Shown in pieces: positions 44,967 to 55,309 of a stretch of 64,000 nucleotides of DNA. The position numbers and the translations under genes are program-made. Under the pieces are notes generated by a model. It worked only from the letters and a program-made list of their open reading frames with translations, had not been told where the DNA came from and ran no database searches. Within the stretch, counting starts at the first letter, position 1; every line of letters starts with the position of its first letter. The stretch is from Takakia lepidozioides (Eukaryota; Streptophyta; Takakiopsida; Takakiales; Takakiaceae): assembly GCA_030704615.1 (NCBI GenBank), contig CM060731.1:95582756-95646755 (forward strand), in the 5' to 3' direction.

Positions 44967-45233
44967 GTGATGCCCTGTGCTGTTGTTGTAAGTCCCGCCA
45001 TAGCTCTCTCTCTCTCTCTCTCTCTCTCACGGAAGACTGCTGCTGTGGAGTGCGCTCGGAAATGCGGTGATGGTGGTCCTCCGCAGTGTAGAACAGGTCG
45101 GGGGCGTGTGTGCGTCCAGGCATCACAGTCCACGCCTCCAAGTAAAGCCAACAACATTCTATGCTCAAACTGCACCGGAAATGGGGCAGTAGTGTGCTCA
45201 CAGTGCGAGGGGAACGGCCTCGGGAACCCGTAG
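44967..45233 (+). pseudogene. DnaJ-type Cys-rich (BSD2-like) fragment
   Basis: The last 30 residues read NNILCSNCTGNGAVVCSQCEGNGLG, two CxxCxGxG zinc-binding repeats as in DnaJ Cys-rich domains. This form with SQC/EGNG resembles the plastid BSD2 family, which helps Rubisco large-subunit assembly. The segment before it (RVCVQASQSTPPSKA) looks like the end of a chloroplast transit peptide. Only half of the usual four repeats is present; the frame ends at a TAG at 45231. It may be exon 1 of a split gene with a donor at about 45228, or a captured fragment. A (CT)n microsatellite lies at 45005-45029. Confidence 0.5.
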
Positions 45234-45265
45234 ATAACTAGGGAACAGGGAACCAAGACAAGTAT

Positions 45266-45345
45266 TAAAAAAAAAAAAAAAAAAAAGGAGTTTTCTTTGT
45301 ATTTGTTCTGTCTTATTAAAAAAAAAAGGGGGGGGGGGGGGGGAG
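45266..45345. repeat. Homopolymer tracts (A22, then A10 followed by G18)
   Basis: A run of about 22 A near 45266-45287 and an A10-G18 run near 45317-45344. The A run after a short gene fragment could be the tail of a reverse-transcribed mRNA, but no target duplication is evident. Confidence 0.6.
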
Positions 45346-45596
45346 AAAAGAAAAAGGTGTTATGTTTAAAGAGCCTGGTTGGTCATATCTTTGTCAAATG
45401 AGCTCCGTTTGACTCAGTCTTTGAGGGGATAGCTGCAGAAAGGGGAAATCTACCTAGTATTGGTTTTTGTTTTTGGGACTCTGCTAAAAATCTATGGAAT
45501 TTTTAGAGAGTGAGTGTGCCATGAAAGATCCACAATCCTGTTTCTAGAACCTGTTCTGGTCTACATGAGAGATAAATCTGGGGATGTACTCCTTGT

Positions 45597-46346
45597 ATGG
45601 CTGGGGGAAATGAGGACGTAATTGAAGGGCAGGTCTCTTCTCTTAGCCTGTGCACACAAGGGGACAGGATTTATGTTTCCCAAGGAACTCAGACTGATTT
45701 GAGTGGAGAACAGTTGGACGAGTTGATTGCATACTGGGAGTCAGGCATTAGTAGTAGACAACAAACTGCTGTAGTTGGCGTTGAGGGCCTCAATGTTGCT
45801 TTGGACAGTCAGAACTCTGTTGGAGCCAGCAGTTCTGCAGCTGTAAGTGAAATACCAAAGTGGGTGGAAGCTAGGCTTGGAACACAGCCAAAGACAGCCC
45901 CGGGGACCAAGGTGTTCAGCCACAAGGCTGTGGTGTATTGGAGCAGAGGAGCAGGAGCTACACAAGTTGGTGCAATCAGACATGGTTGTAGCCGGAGACG
46001 CTCTGCACAAGGCAACCACGAGCGGGGGTTCATTAGCAATGACAAGTTTGTTCTGCGCGAAGGGGATGTAGTCATTCGCAATGAGGACACCCGCAACCGT
46101 CTCAAAGCGTTTGAGTTGAGAGACTATCAGACCCTACCTTTGTTTTCTTTAGTGTTCAGTGAGCGGGAGATAGGGGAGTATTGCTTTGTCTCTACTTGGC
46201 AGAGAGAGGAGGAGGGTTGGTTAAAGCGAGCTACTGTAGCTTGGGATAAGGTTAGTGGTAGGTTTTTGGACATAGATATACCTCCTACACCTTACCATCA
46301 TGCAGAGAGAGGTACTTTGAGAGAAGTCTGGCAGTTAATAGCATAG
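45597..46346 (+). CDS. Unknown 249-aa protein
   Basis: This is the longest clean frame between 43500 and 46860. It is acidic at the N terminus (MAGGNEDVIEGQV, QGTQTDLSGEQLDELIAYW), has a basic middle (HGCSRRRSAQGNHERG), and a C-terminal half with FVLREGDVVIRNEDTRNRL and a Trp-rich WQREEEGWLKRATVAWDK. No domain, signal or membrane segment is recognised. It ends just upstream of the leader of the second methyltransferase gypsy copy, so it could be an upstream ORF of that element or a truncated Gag-like protein of another. A frameshift near 45930 inside it is possible. Confidence 0.4.
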   Translation: MAGGNEDVIEGQVSSLSLCTQGDRIYVSQGTQTDLSGEQLDELIAYWESGISSRQQTAVVGVEGLNVALDSQNSVGASSSAAVSEIPKWVEARLGTQPKTAPGTKVFSHKAVVYWSRGAGATQVGAIRHGCSRRRSAQGNHERGFISNDKFVLREGDVVIRNEDTRNRLKAFELRDYQTLPLFSLVFSEREIGEYCFVSTWQREEEGWLKRATVAWDKVSGRFLDIDIPPTPYHHAERGTLREVWQLIA

Positions 46347-46866
46347 ATCAGGATTAGATCTTGCTTGGTCGGGCTTCTATTCTTCCCCTCCATCTCTGTA
46401 CTATTTTCATTACCTTGTACTTGTAGTTGCCAAAGCCTCTCTTGGTGGAGGCCAGTCAGTCCGGGGTTTTGGGCTGGGATATTCTGCAGGATCAGCATTC
46501 CAGCTGGATTTTGGTGTGGGGGTGTTGATGTTTGGATTTCTTGTGTTTGGATCCCCCCCAACACCTGCATGCTTGACTGTGCGCCATGTTGGTTTTGTGT
46601 GGGCGCTTGCTTTCATAGGGATTAGGCCGGATTTGATCACCGGTCAATCCTAGAGTATGCTGTCGGTGGTGAGGCTGGAGTGATGACCAGCAAGACCACC
46701 AGTGTTTCTTCTATGGTGAGACTGGGTTGATGACCAGCCAACCATAGGAGTTCTTGCAGTGGATGCAGGTGCAGGTGCCCTGAGCCATTGGGATATGACC
46801 TTTAAACTGCAACAGGTGCCCACCCGTGTCACTATTAGAATTAGTACTAGAGCCTTATAGTGTCAC

Positions 46867-48103
46867 GTGGAGGAGGTGCACATTGTGAGTGTCATCACGG
46901 AGTTACCCAAGGGTTTTGAGGGGAGTACGGCTACAGGCAGTAACAGTGAGAGTGGGTTCACAAGACGAGGTATTCGGTTCAGACCACCTTCACCTCCACC
47001 CTCAACTAGTGCAGAGTCAGATACAGACTCGGAGGCTTCATCAACAGGTGTGCAGTTTCATTCGCCATTGTTGTGGGACGACATGGAGGAGATGTATGGA
47101 GCTACCAAGGGGCCTCGTAGGTACTCTGGAGCTGTGGGCACAATTGAGCTGGATGTTCTAGGAGTTTGACAGCTGGTGTGATTTGCAGCAGATGCGCAAT
47201 CCACAGCTATTCACCCCATTCATGGCGTGGAAGGGACTGTTCCAGCATTTGGAAGGCCCGCCTATGGACGATTACCACAAGTTCAGGCGAGGACATGAAG
47301 CAGAGATTGAGGAGTGGAGGATGAATTGGTCACCTGACTACGTCTCCATTACTCGAGGCACGACGCGACCAGTAGCTCCATCAGTACCAATATCTCCCAC
47401 TGCCAGCACTAGTAGTGGAACAAGTAGTGCCGGTACTTCTGCAGGTGGTACCAGTTCAAAAGGTGCTACTACTCCTCCTGCCACGACTACAACACATGTG
47501 CCTAGATTCAACCCGGTGGTGGAGTTCTTCCAGGAGTTGCGGAGGAACTACCAAGGTGTACGGACAGAGAAGCTGCGAAGTTTGCAAGACTTCCAGCGCA
47601 AACCCAGTGAGAGCTTGCGAGAGGCATACACTCGTATGAGGCGCTTGATAAGTGTGACCCAAGGGGTTACTGAAGCTTAGGCAATCCAATTCTGGTATGG
47701 AATTTTGGACAAGGAGCTCAGGAGAAGGGTGCGGGATGCAACCTTGTTACAAGCAGCCCAACCCACATTAGCAGATGTGTTTTTGCTGGCTGAGCGGATT
47801 GAGCTCAACATGGTGGAGGAGCGAGTTGTTACCATTGGATTTGGCAAGGACATGCCTGCACGAGGCGCAGCTGCCAGCCCACAGGCACAAGGGACTGCCC
47901 AACAGCGTGGTCAGGGGGGCAAGGTTGCCCAGTCCAAGTTCCATGGAGCTTACATGGGACCTCAGGTGCAGAGGCCCGTGGCATCTTTTGCAGGCCAACA
48001 ACAACCAGGGGTGGTATGTTGGACATGTGGAGGACCCCATGTCAAGAAAGATTGCCCAGAGAATGGCAGAAGGCCGGCACAAGCACAGCCTGCACAGTTG
48101 TAG
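46867..48103 (+). pseudogene. Gag of the methyltransferase gypsy family (copy 2)
   Basis: Same order as copy 1: Ser/acidic N terminus, MEEMYGATKGPRRYSG, DSWCDLQQMRNP, LRRNYQGVRTEK, SLREAYTRMRRL and FWYGIMDKELRRRVRDA, then the zinc knuckle CWTCGGPHVKKDC. Defects are a small deletion near 47153 and TAG stops at 47678-47680 and 48101-48103. Copy 1 has CAG at both stop positions. Confidence 0.8.
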
Positions 48104-48985
48104 TGTGGGCATTGTAGCAAGTATGGGCATGGAGATGCCCAGTGTTATGACTTGCATCATGAGTTGCGCCCAGGCCAGTTCCAAGGGAATAATGGTGGCC
48201 GGGGGCGAGGTGGACCAGCCCAGAGAGGACGAGGTGGCCAGCCACGAGGTGTAGGCCAAGGGCAAGCTCAACATGGCCAAGGACGCAGAGGTCAGGGTGT
48301 TGACCAAGGCATGGCCAACCGGCTTCAGCAGCTAGAGCAGAGGCTCGCTGCCATGGCTATAGCTCAGGTGGTACCGGCTCCCAGGCGGGATGGTCCACCT
48401 CCTGCTCCTGAGGGAGGAGATATGGGAGGCATGGGATTCATGTGCGGAGCAGCGCTACCACTAGAGCAGGTGGAGTCTGCTGCAGCCGTGACTCGAGGAG
48501 CATCACGAGTTCCTGAGCCACGAGGTGCAGAGGTGGAATTGGATCCACAGCGTGGGGAGGCAAGCCATCAGGCAAGGCTTCCTCAGTCATTCACATTGGC
48601 GGAGACTGTGTCGACGCCATCCATGGCACCTAGTTCTCGCCCGACTATTACCGAGGCGGAGGTTACTGTGCCATTGGGGAGAGCTACACGTGCAGCACTG
48701 ACACCTACTGCCAAGGCTAGTACAGCCGGTGTATTATTGGGGGCAGCCACCTCTGTGTGTCAAGCCCCACTGTTCTCGGCAACCATGATTGCGACGCCGG
48801 GGGTAAGACCAGCTGCAGTGTTCAGACTAGCAACAACACTCTGTGAGAGTGGGGAGGTTACTTCATCTTCTGCGGAGTTAGTGGAAGGTGTAGTGGCAGA
48901 GGGATCCTCGGATTTGAGGGTCAAGACTGCCACGGCTGCGCCATGGCAAGCTGCAGCTGCCAGGTTGACGGTCAAGGCCATATGG
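48104..48985 (+). CDS. Gag-Pol linker of copy 2, open
   Basis: The frame opens with the second zinc knuckle CGHCSKYGHGDAQC and runs without a stop through a Gly/Arg/Gln-rich segment (GRGRGGPAQRGRGGQPRG), the helix MANRLQQLEQRLAAMA, and a long Ala/Thr/Pro segment with no known domain. The basic GR-rich part may help RNA binding. After 48985 the open frame translates satellite sequence and has no meaning. Confidence 0.6.
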
Positions 48986-49745
48986 GACTTAGCCATTTTC
49001 AGGCGGACCTGGGAAAATGGCGCCGAATTTCCAGTCAAGGCTCCGAAAATGGCTAAGTCCCTAGGGTGGCTGGCCTTGAACTGGAAATTCGGGCCATTTT
49101 TCCAGTTCTGGGCCCTATTGCCCTTGTGGGACTTAGCCATTTTCGGGCTGGACCTGGGAAAATGGCGCCGAATTTCCAGTCAGGGCTCCGAAAATGGCTA
49201 AGTCCCTAGGGTGGCTGGCCCTCAACTGGAAATTCGGCGCCATTTTTCCAGTTCTGGGCCCTATTGCCGTTCTGGGACTTAGCCATTTTTGGGCCGGACC
49301 TTGGAAAATGGCGCCGAATTTCCAGTCAGGGCTCCGAAAATGGCTAAGTCCCTAGGGTGGCTGGCCCTGAACTGGAAATTTGGCGCCATTTTTCCAGTTC
49401 TGGGCCCTATTGCCCTTGTGGGACTTAGCCATTTTCGGGCCGGACCTGGGAAAATGGCGCCGAATTTCCAGTCAGGGCTCCAAAAATGGCTAAGTCCCTA
49501 GGGTGGCTGGCCCTGAACTGGAAATTCGGCGCCATTTTTCCATTTCTAGGCCCTATTGCCGTTCTGGGACAGCCATCTTCGGGCCAAACCGGGAAAAATG
49601 GCGCCGAATTTCCAGTTCAGGGCTCCCAAGATGGCTAAGTCCCTAGGGTGGCAGTCACTGAAAACCGAAATTCGGCGCCATTTTTCCATTTCTAGGCCCA
49701 CTCAGATCCGCCCCAACCTGGGAAAATGGTGCCAAATTTGCAGTT
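48985..49745. repeat. ~145-bp satellite with nested palindromes
   Basis: Five units start GGGACTTAGCCATTTT near 48987, 49129, 49276, 49421 and (decayed) 49566. Each unit holds GGACTTAGCCATTTT with its inverse AAAATGGCTAAGTCC, and AAAATGGCGCCGAATTTCC with its inverse GGAAATTCGGCGCCATTTT. It stands directly before the exon of the Z methyltransferase, at the place where X and Y have a palindrome-bearing intron. Confidence 0.85.
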
Positions 49746-49759
49746 CAGGGACCTCATTA

Positions 49760-51757
49760 TGTTTTTCATGAATGCAGGTACTGCAAGTTCTCCCTTTTGG
49801 AGAAAGGTCATCTGTCTTTCGAGCCACCATTCTTCCTGGCATGGAGGAACCCTGGGGCTGACTCCATGTACACTGACGATATTGTGAAGGAGTGGCATCT
49901 GGAACATTTGCGTGATTGCCCTTTGTATGTGGACCTTCCGCCCGGCATGATCGACCCATCCGAGTTTCAATTGAAGCTGGATGCTGAGGCCCGACGAAAC
50001 CGGGCTCCGCTGCCTCCGCTGGGTGCAAAAGAGGCAAAAGCGCTTGCGAACTCCAGGAAAGCGGCAGAGTTTGCTCAGGCAGGAATTCAGGAGAAATTGA
50101 ATGAGAAGAGTAAAGGCCAAAGGAAAAGGACAAGGAAACAGGTGAGTGCAGTAACACCCAAAAAACAGAAAACCATCGGGGCATCGGAGCAGGCGCAGGA
50201 GGGGACCCAAGAGAGTGACTCGGACGACGACTTTGTTCAAGGTCCTGCGACTGCTATTGCAGCTACCCAGTCACCGGTCGTCCGGGTTCCCAAGTCAGTT
50301 CGGAGTGGGACTGGCTCTGCCAAGAAGTTGGCATTTGAGGGCGAGCCTACACGGCGGTATTCGGCGGTGACGTTTACGCACAGGCCAAAGCTAGAACCTC
50401 CAACCATCAATGAGAGCTTCCTTGACGCTCTCGCTGCCAGGGCGAAGAAGGTGGCACACAGCAAGTCTCTGGTGGAGCAGAAGGGGAAAACCAAGAAGAG
50501 GGCTGCCGATACAGAGCCTAAAGACACCCCTGGTTTTGAAGCCATGATGGAATTCTTCACGGCTGTGAGCACGGATTGCAAGAGCACTCGGGGGGGGGGG
50601 GGGGGGGGGGGGGGGGGTTTGAGGTGGAGAGAGCTTGCGACATGATTCTCCTCGACATTCCAGATGGGGAGCTGCTGGAGGGCCTGGATGGTGTGCTGAG
50701 GACTACTGGAAAGCCGGGTTTGGGCTGGCGGGGATGCTTCTAGATGACGGTGGATGTGTGGTTGTCCTTGCCACAAGAGGGAAGACCACAGAGAATGCGG
50801 TGGCAAGGTGGACACCAGAAAATGTCACCCCGGTCCTCCTCAGAAAATGGTTCTGCATCAATACACAGGGGTTGCGAACAGAGGGCCAAAGTGTAAGTTA
50901 TCAATCTATTGCATTCACCTCATATTGTGGTGTATCTAAACAAGTTCCCGGAGTTGATCCCTATTTTGTTGGATGTGCAGACATTGGTGTTTGAGGCATA
51001 TTGCTTTGTGAAGAGAGGGTCTACGTTCAAATTCCGCAACGACGGTCGTCTTGTTGATGCCGCTGTGGACCCTGTTACCTACGATGTCCTCTACAACTAT
51101 GTGCCCCGCTCCAGTATGCCGAAGGACACAAAGACAGGCAAACCGTGGCGACACAGCCGGACCCGGAGCCCTACTTTCATCCAAACCCTCATGGAGACGT
51201 GCTCGGATGTCCAAGGGCGGATTCTGGACCTCACATGCGGCACGGGTAAGCCTTCACGTGCTCAGTTTTTCCCCTGGCCCGATTGCAATTGCATGCCGCA
51301 AGCTATTAACCGCCCGCTTTGTTCCTCAGGTGCTTCAATGTGGGCAGGGACGTTGTCCGACAGGCATGTGTTAGCCTTCGAGCCAGATACTGCCCTCCAC
51401 AACTCCGAACTTGCAGCGGCTGAACGTCTGCCGAAAGAGGAAGAGGCATCCTCAGAGGATGAGGAAAAATCCGAGAAGGAGCAGGGGGAGGAACAAGTTG
51501 GGATCGAGGCCGAGGAGCCCCCGGTGTACGAGTGAGTGGTTGCATTGTAAGTTGCCTCCAGATTTTGTGAGGCACCTCCCTTCGCTCTCTTATTACCCTT
51601 TCTGCTTCTGCTGGTATTGACATTCTTGAAGTGGATTTGTTCTCACTGTAGGATGCCAAGTACGGCAGGAGGGACGTCTACACCGGAGTTCATGGGCAGG
51701 AGGAACGTGCCTTTTTTTGCCAGGGGGGATTTCATGCCTAGTCCAGAAAGGGACTGA
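49760..51757 (+). pseudogene. Methyltransferase gene copy Z, exons 7-10 (diverged lineage)
   Basis: The first exon (about 49777-50890) reads PPFFLAWRNPGADSMY, a Lys-rich linker, NESFLDALAARAKKVA, then CDMILLDIPDGE (50638-50665), where a ~28-base G run (50590-50617) and indels intervene. AGMLLDDGGCVVVLATRGK follows. The next exon has EAYCFVKRG, RHSRTRSPTFIQTLMETC and ILDLTCGTG (motif I, ~51222-51246), then GTAAGC. The following exon has ASMWAGTLSDRHVLAFEPD, and the last begins after a TGTAGG acceptor and has NVPFFARGDFMPSPERD before the break at 51757. Divergence from X and Y is strong, so Z represents another family with the same architecture. Confidence 0.7.
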
Positions 51758-52137
51758 AAGGTTGCTGGTGCATTACAAAGTCCAAAGGGCATGACTTTGT
51801 TTGCATAAGCACCCCAGTCTGTGATGAAAGCCGTCTTTCCCTGGTCTTCTTCTGCCACTTGCACTTGATTATAACCACTGAAGCCATCCATGATTGAGTA
51901 CATCTCATGGCCTGCCACAGTGTCCAATACTGCTTCTGTGAATGGCAAAGGGAATGGATCTTTCTTCGTGCAAGCATTCAACTTCTTATAGTTCACACAA
52001 ACTCTCAGTTTACCATTCTTCTTGGGAACTATCACAATGGGTGACAACCAAGTTGTATACTCTATCGGGTATATAAACTTAGCCTCAGCCAACTTCTTGA
52101 TCTCTTCTCCAACCTTCTGTGCATAGTTGGGATTCAT
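51757..52137 (-). pseudogene. Reverse transcriptase fragment of family A
   Basis: Gypsy RT blocks are clear: SPIVIVPKKNGKLRVCVNYKKLN, DPFPLPFTEAVLD, YSIMDGFSGYNQVQVAEEDQGKTAF and VMPFGLCNAPATFQ. The frame then runs into foreign sequence at about 51757, before the catalytic FVDD box, so the enzyme is not functional. The 52134-52349 frame upstream supplies the N-terminal EEAKSLFIKYRDVFAWSYEDLKGI segment. Confidence 0.85.
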
Positions 52138-52358
52138 TCTGTACCTTGCCTATTTGATTGGTACTGACCCTGGTTCCAATTCATCTTATGCTGACAGATC
52201 TCAGGTGGTATCCCTTTTAAATCCTCGTAGCTCCAAGCAAATACATCTCTGTATTTGATGAACAAACTCTTAGCTTCCTCAAAGAATTCTGGCTCCAAAT
52301 CAGCCCCTACCTTCACCATCCTCGGTTCCTCTTCAGTTCCCACATTCACTTCTCTCAG

Positions 52359-54110
52359 CTACTCATCAGCTGTGATTGTCCAACCAGTCACCACTTCATC
52401 CTGTAAACTCACAGTGGCTGGTTCCTCTAGGATTTCCATTTCTCCTTCTCTTTCTTCATAAAAATGTGGTGGGTAACTGCTTATTTCTCCTTCAATTGGT
52501 GTTGCTGTCACTACACCACAGCGGATACCTTTTAAACAACTTAGGCCTTCCAGCTGCATCTCTGCAACCTGCTCCCACTCTGGGTGTACAGCAAACAGGG
52601 TAGCTTCCTGCTCCTCATCCAGTCCTCCCCTCCAGTCATACTCCCTGACCCCTCGAGGTCTTCTCGTAGCAGGTAATCTACTAGATTTCTTAGTGGTAAT
52701 TTGTATCTTGTGCATCCCATTATGCACAGTTAGTAACTGAGAATTCCAGTCATGGAATACCCTGGCCTGTTTCAGCCACGGATGTCCCAATAATAAGGAG
52801 TAAGCCTCCATGACTTCATCCATCTTCAACACAGTTACTGTGATCATAAAGATCATCTTTTGTATCTGTATCTTAACTCCTCTTATCAATCCCAATGGCT
52901 GTACACTTCTTTGATCTGCCATTGTTACTGTAAATGGGGCTGGTTTCATGTTACTTAGACCAAGCTTTTGCCTTAATTGGTCTGTCATGATATTCACTCC
53001 AGAGCCTCCATCTATTAGTACATCAGTTAGTTCTGTGCTTCCAATTCTCAATTGGAATACTGGCATAGAATCATCAAAGTCCATGACTGTTTCTCGCCCT
53101 TCCGGCTTCACATTATAACTGGTCACCTTGCTGTTCAGGTCTGTGTTTTCTGTCACATGGGCAATTCGATTGATTGTTTGATACAGCCTGTGTCTACAAT
53201 AAGGTGCCACAGCCAATAGCTGTCCAATGGTAATCTCTGCTTTGGTCTGGCATATTACTTCAGCCAAAGTCCCTTCATTACTCTGCATGTCTGCAGCTTC
53301 TTTCTTCCTTTCGTTCTCACTCACTTCTTCTTCTCCATCAGAATCAGAGGAATCTGCCATAGGAATATCAGTATTCTTCTGCATTTCCCTTATGGTATCT
53401 GCCACTTCCTTGTGCAGTTCCTTCTCATCTCTCCAAGCCTCATCATCTTCAGGCACATCACTGCCATCTTCATTATCATCATCTTCCTCAACTACTGGAG
53501 GTATTAGTTTGGCTTTGCTTCTCGTTACTGTCATTGTACTTACTTCTGGTACAACACATGGCCTAACCATGTGAGCTGCCACCACTGGCCCCTCATTCAC
53601 AGGAGCTCTCATCTCATTCTGGTGTCTAATCCAGAATGAACAGGCTGCCTTGCGATGTCTTGCCTGATTACAATAGTAACACAGTTCTTCACCATTGGGT
53701 CCTCGCCCTTGGTCTGCTCTAGGATTATTTCTGTAATCCTGATTCCCTGGCTGGTAATTCCCCCTTGGATTACCCTGATAGTTGCCTCTGGAATTTCCTT
53801 GGTAATTCCCTCTTGAATTACCTCTCCATTCCATGCCATTGTTATAACCACCAGGCCTACCATAGTGGTCCTGATCACTGTTTCTTCTTGGCTGGGGGTG
53901 CACTTGATGCACCCTTACTTGTCTAGGTTCTCTAGTTGTTGTCCTTCTGTTGTAGTAACAATTCTCAGTAGAATGGTTATCCATTTTACAGATAGTATAG
54001 TGTTTCTCCTTTATGTGGCATTCAGTGGTGGTATGGCCTTCGTTCTGGCACTTTGCACACCAAACACCCTTCCTCCAATGTGTTGCAGTCTCTGTGGCAT
54101 ACTTCTTCAA
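52359..54110 (-). CDS. Zinc-knuckle and aspartic protease polyprotein segment, family A
   Basis: A clean 583-aa frame. Residues 17-50 hold two Cys/His clusters (CAKCQNEGHTTTEC and CKMDNHSTENC); about 145-158 hold CYYCNQARHRKAAC. After a long acidic linker, the protease box is VLIDGGSGVNIM, with D-G-G replacing the usual D-[ST]-G, followed by a psi-loop and LLLGHPWLKQARVFHDW. This is the RVP_2-like retropepsin of plant gypsy elements. The frame ends just before the RT segment, with small frameshifts between. Confidence 0.75.
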   Translation of the reverse strand: MKKYATETATHWRKGVWCAKCQNEGHTTTECHIKEKHYTICKMDNHSTENCYYNRRTTTREPRQVRVHQVHPQPRRNSDQDHYGRPGGYNNGMEWRGNSRGNYQGNSRGNYQGNPRGNYQPGNQDYRNNPRADQGRGPNGEELCYYCNQARHRKAACSFWIRHQNEMRAPVNEGPVVAAHMVRPCVVPEVSTMTVTRSKAKLIPPVVEEDDDNEDGSDVPEDDEAWRDEKELHKEVADTIREMQKNTDIPMADSSDSDGEEEVSENERKKEAADMQSNEGTLAEVICQTKAEITIGQLLAVAPYCRHRLYQTINRIAHVTENTDLNSKVTSYNVKPEGRETVMDFDDSMPVFQLRIGSTELTDVLIDGGSGVNIMTDQLRQKLGLSNMKPAPFTVTMADQRSVQPLGLIRGVKIQIQKMIFMITVTVLKMDEVMEAYSLLLGHPWLKQARVFHDWNSQLLTVHNGMHKIQITTKKSSRLPATRRPRGVREYDWRGGLDEEQEATLFAVHPEWEQVAEMQLEGLSCLKGIRCGVVTATPIEGEISSYPPHFYEEREGEMEILEEPATVSLQDEVVTGWTITADE

Positions 54111-54231
54111 GATTTATTCTAATCTTTTCTCATAGTTATCCCTCTTCAACTTCTCCTTTCTCTTACTCTTCCTTTTCAGCTCTTGCTCTTGTTCCTCATC
54201 TGACTCATCCTCCGAGTCCTCATCATCCCTT

Positions 54232-55188
54232 TTATCTCTCCTGAGCATTCCCTGTTTCAAATGCCTCCTCTACTGTATTATGGGGTAACATATCCACTTT
54301 ATTTTGCAACTCTGGTCTTAGTCCACTCACAAACCAAGTCTTCTGTAAACCTGGTGCTGGTACAGCAGCCAGCTTTTTCATCATCAATTCCATTTTTTCC
54401 ATATACTCCTCAACAGTTTCATGCTTCTTTTGCTTTAACTGTTGTAAACTTCCATACACTTCATCCTCAGTTTTACTTGTCCTGAACCTATTTCAGAATG
54501 CTGTATTCAAACCATTCCAGGTTAGGAAATGATTATCAGGGAATCTTGCATACCATTCACTTGCTTTCTTGATAAGTGAACAAGGAAACAGTCTCATCTT
54601 GGCATCATCGCCATTCTCATTATTCACTATACACATGTGCTCAAATTGGCTAATGTGTACAACGGGATCCCCTTTTCCTGAATATATTGGAAAATGTGGT
54701 TTTGCCCGTGTTGGTTATAACTCCATCTGTGGCCCTACCCTCTGCCCACTCACAGATGCTGGCACCCTTGCTGGTGCTGGTCCTTGAGGACCTGTTGTAG
54801 TTGTGGTGGATCTTCCACCCAGTGGTGGTCCCTGAGCACTCCCTGCTACTGGCCCCACGATATTCACAGTATTCCCAGCTCGAGTTGCACTACTTCCCAC
54901 ACTCCCTGTCCCCCCAGAGCCAGATCCAGGCAGCCCGCCTGATCCCCCTGAGCCGACACCTTCGTTGGCCTGTGATCCAAGTGCTCCAATTGATCCAGGT
55001 CCAACGGGTTGGGATGTCCTGGTTGTAGTATCAACCTCAGCTGTTGGGTCTACTTCTTCATACTCTTCCTCTTCCAATTTCTTCTCTCTGTTTTCATCCT
55101 CCAAGTTCTGCCCTTGGGTTTCTTCTTCACTCATGTAACTCAACTGCAATGGTGTTGGAGAGTCTGAACTCTCCGTTGGTTCTGCCAC
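54232..55188 (-). pseudogene. Gag core and N-terminal linker, family A
   Basis: The 54459-54232 frame has the Retrotrans_gag signature VYGSLQQLKQKKHETVEEYM followed by KTWFVSGLRPELQNKVDML. The 55188-54715 frame is an acidic then Gly/Ser/Thr-rich linker (GGSGGLPGSGSGG). Frameshifts separate the parts, including between 54490 and 54710. Confidence 0.7.
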
Positions 55189-55309
55189 ATCCTCTCCTCC
55201 TTCTTCATCTTCCGTTTCAGAAATTGGAGTTCCTGCTTTTGGTGTTCAATGCCAACTCTAATCAAAGATTTCTGTCAAATCTTTTATCCAGGGATGTACC
55301 TCGGATCTT

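Larger units (their letters stand above)
46400..48985 (+). mobile_element. Methyltransferase gypsy family, copy 2 (leader, Gag, linker; truncated)
   Basis: From about 46440 the sequence aligns with 7730-10250 of copy 1. It covers the leader end, Gag and the linker, then is cut at about 48985 (after TAAPWQAAAARLTV) by a palindromic satellite. Protease, methyltransferase, RT and integrase are missing. No LTR is seen. Confidence 0.85.
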
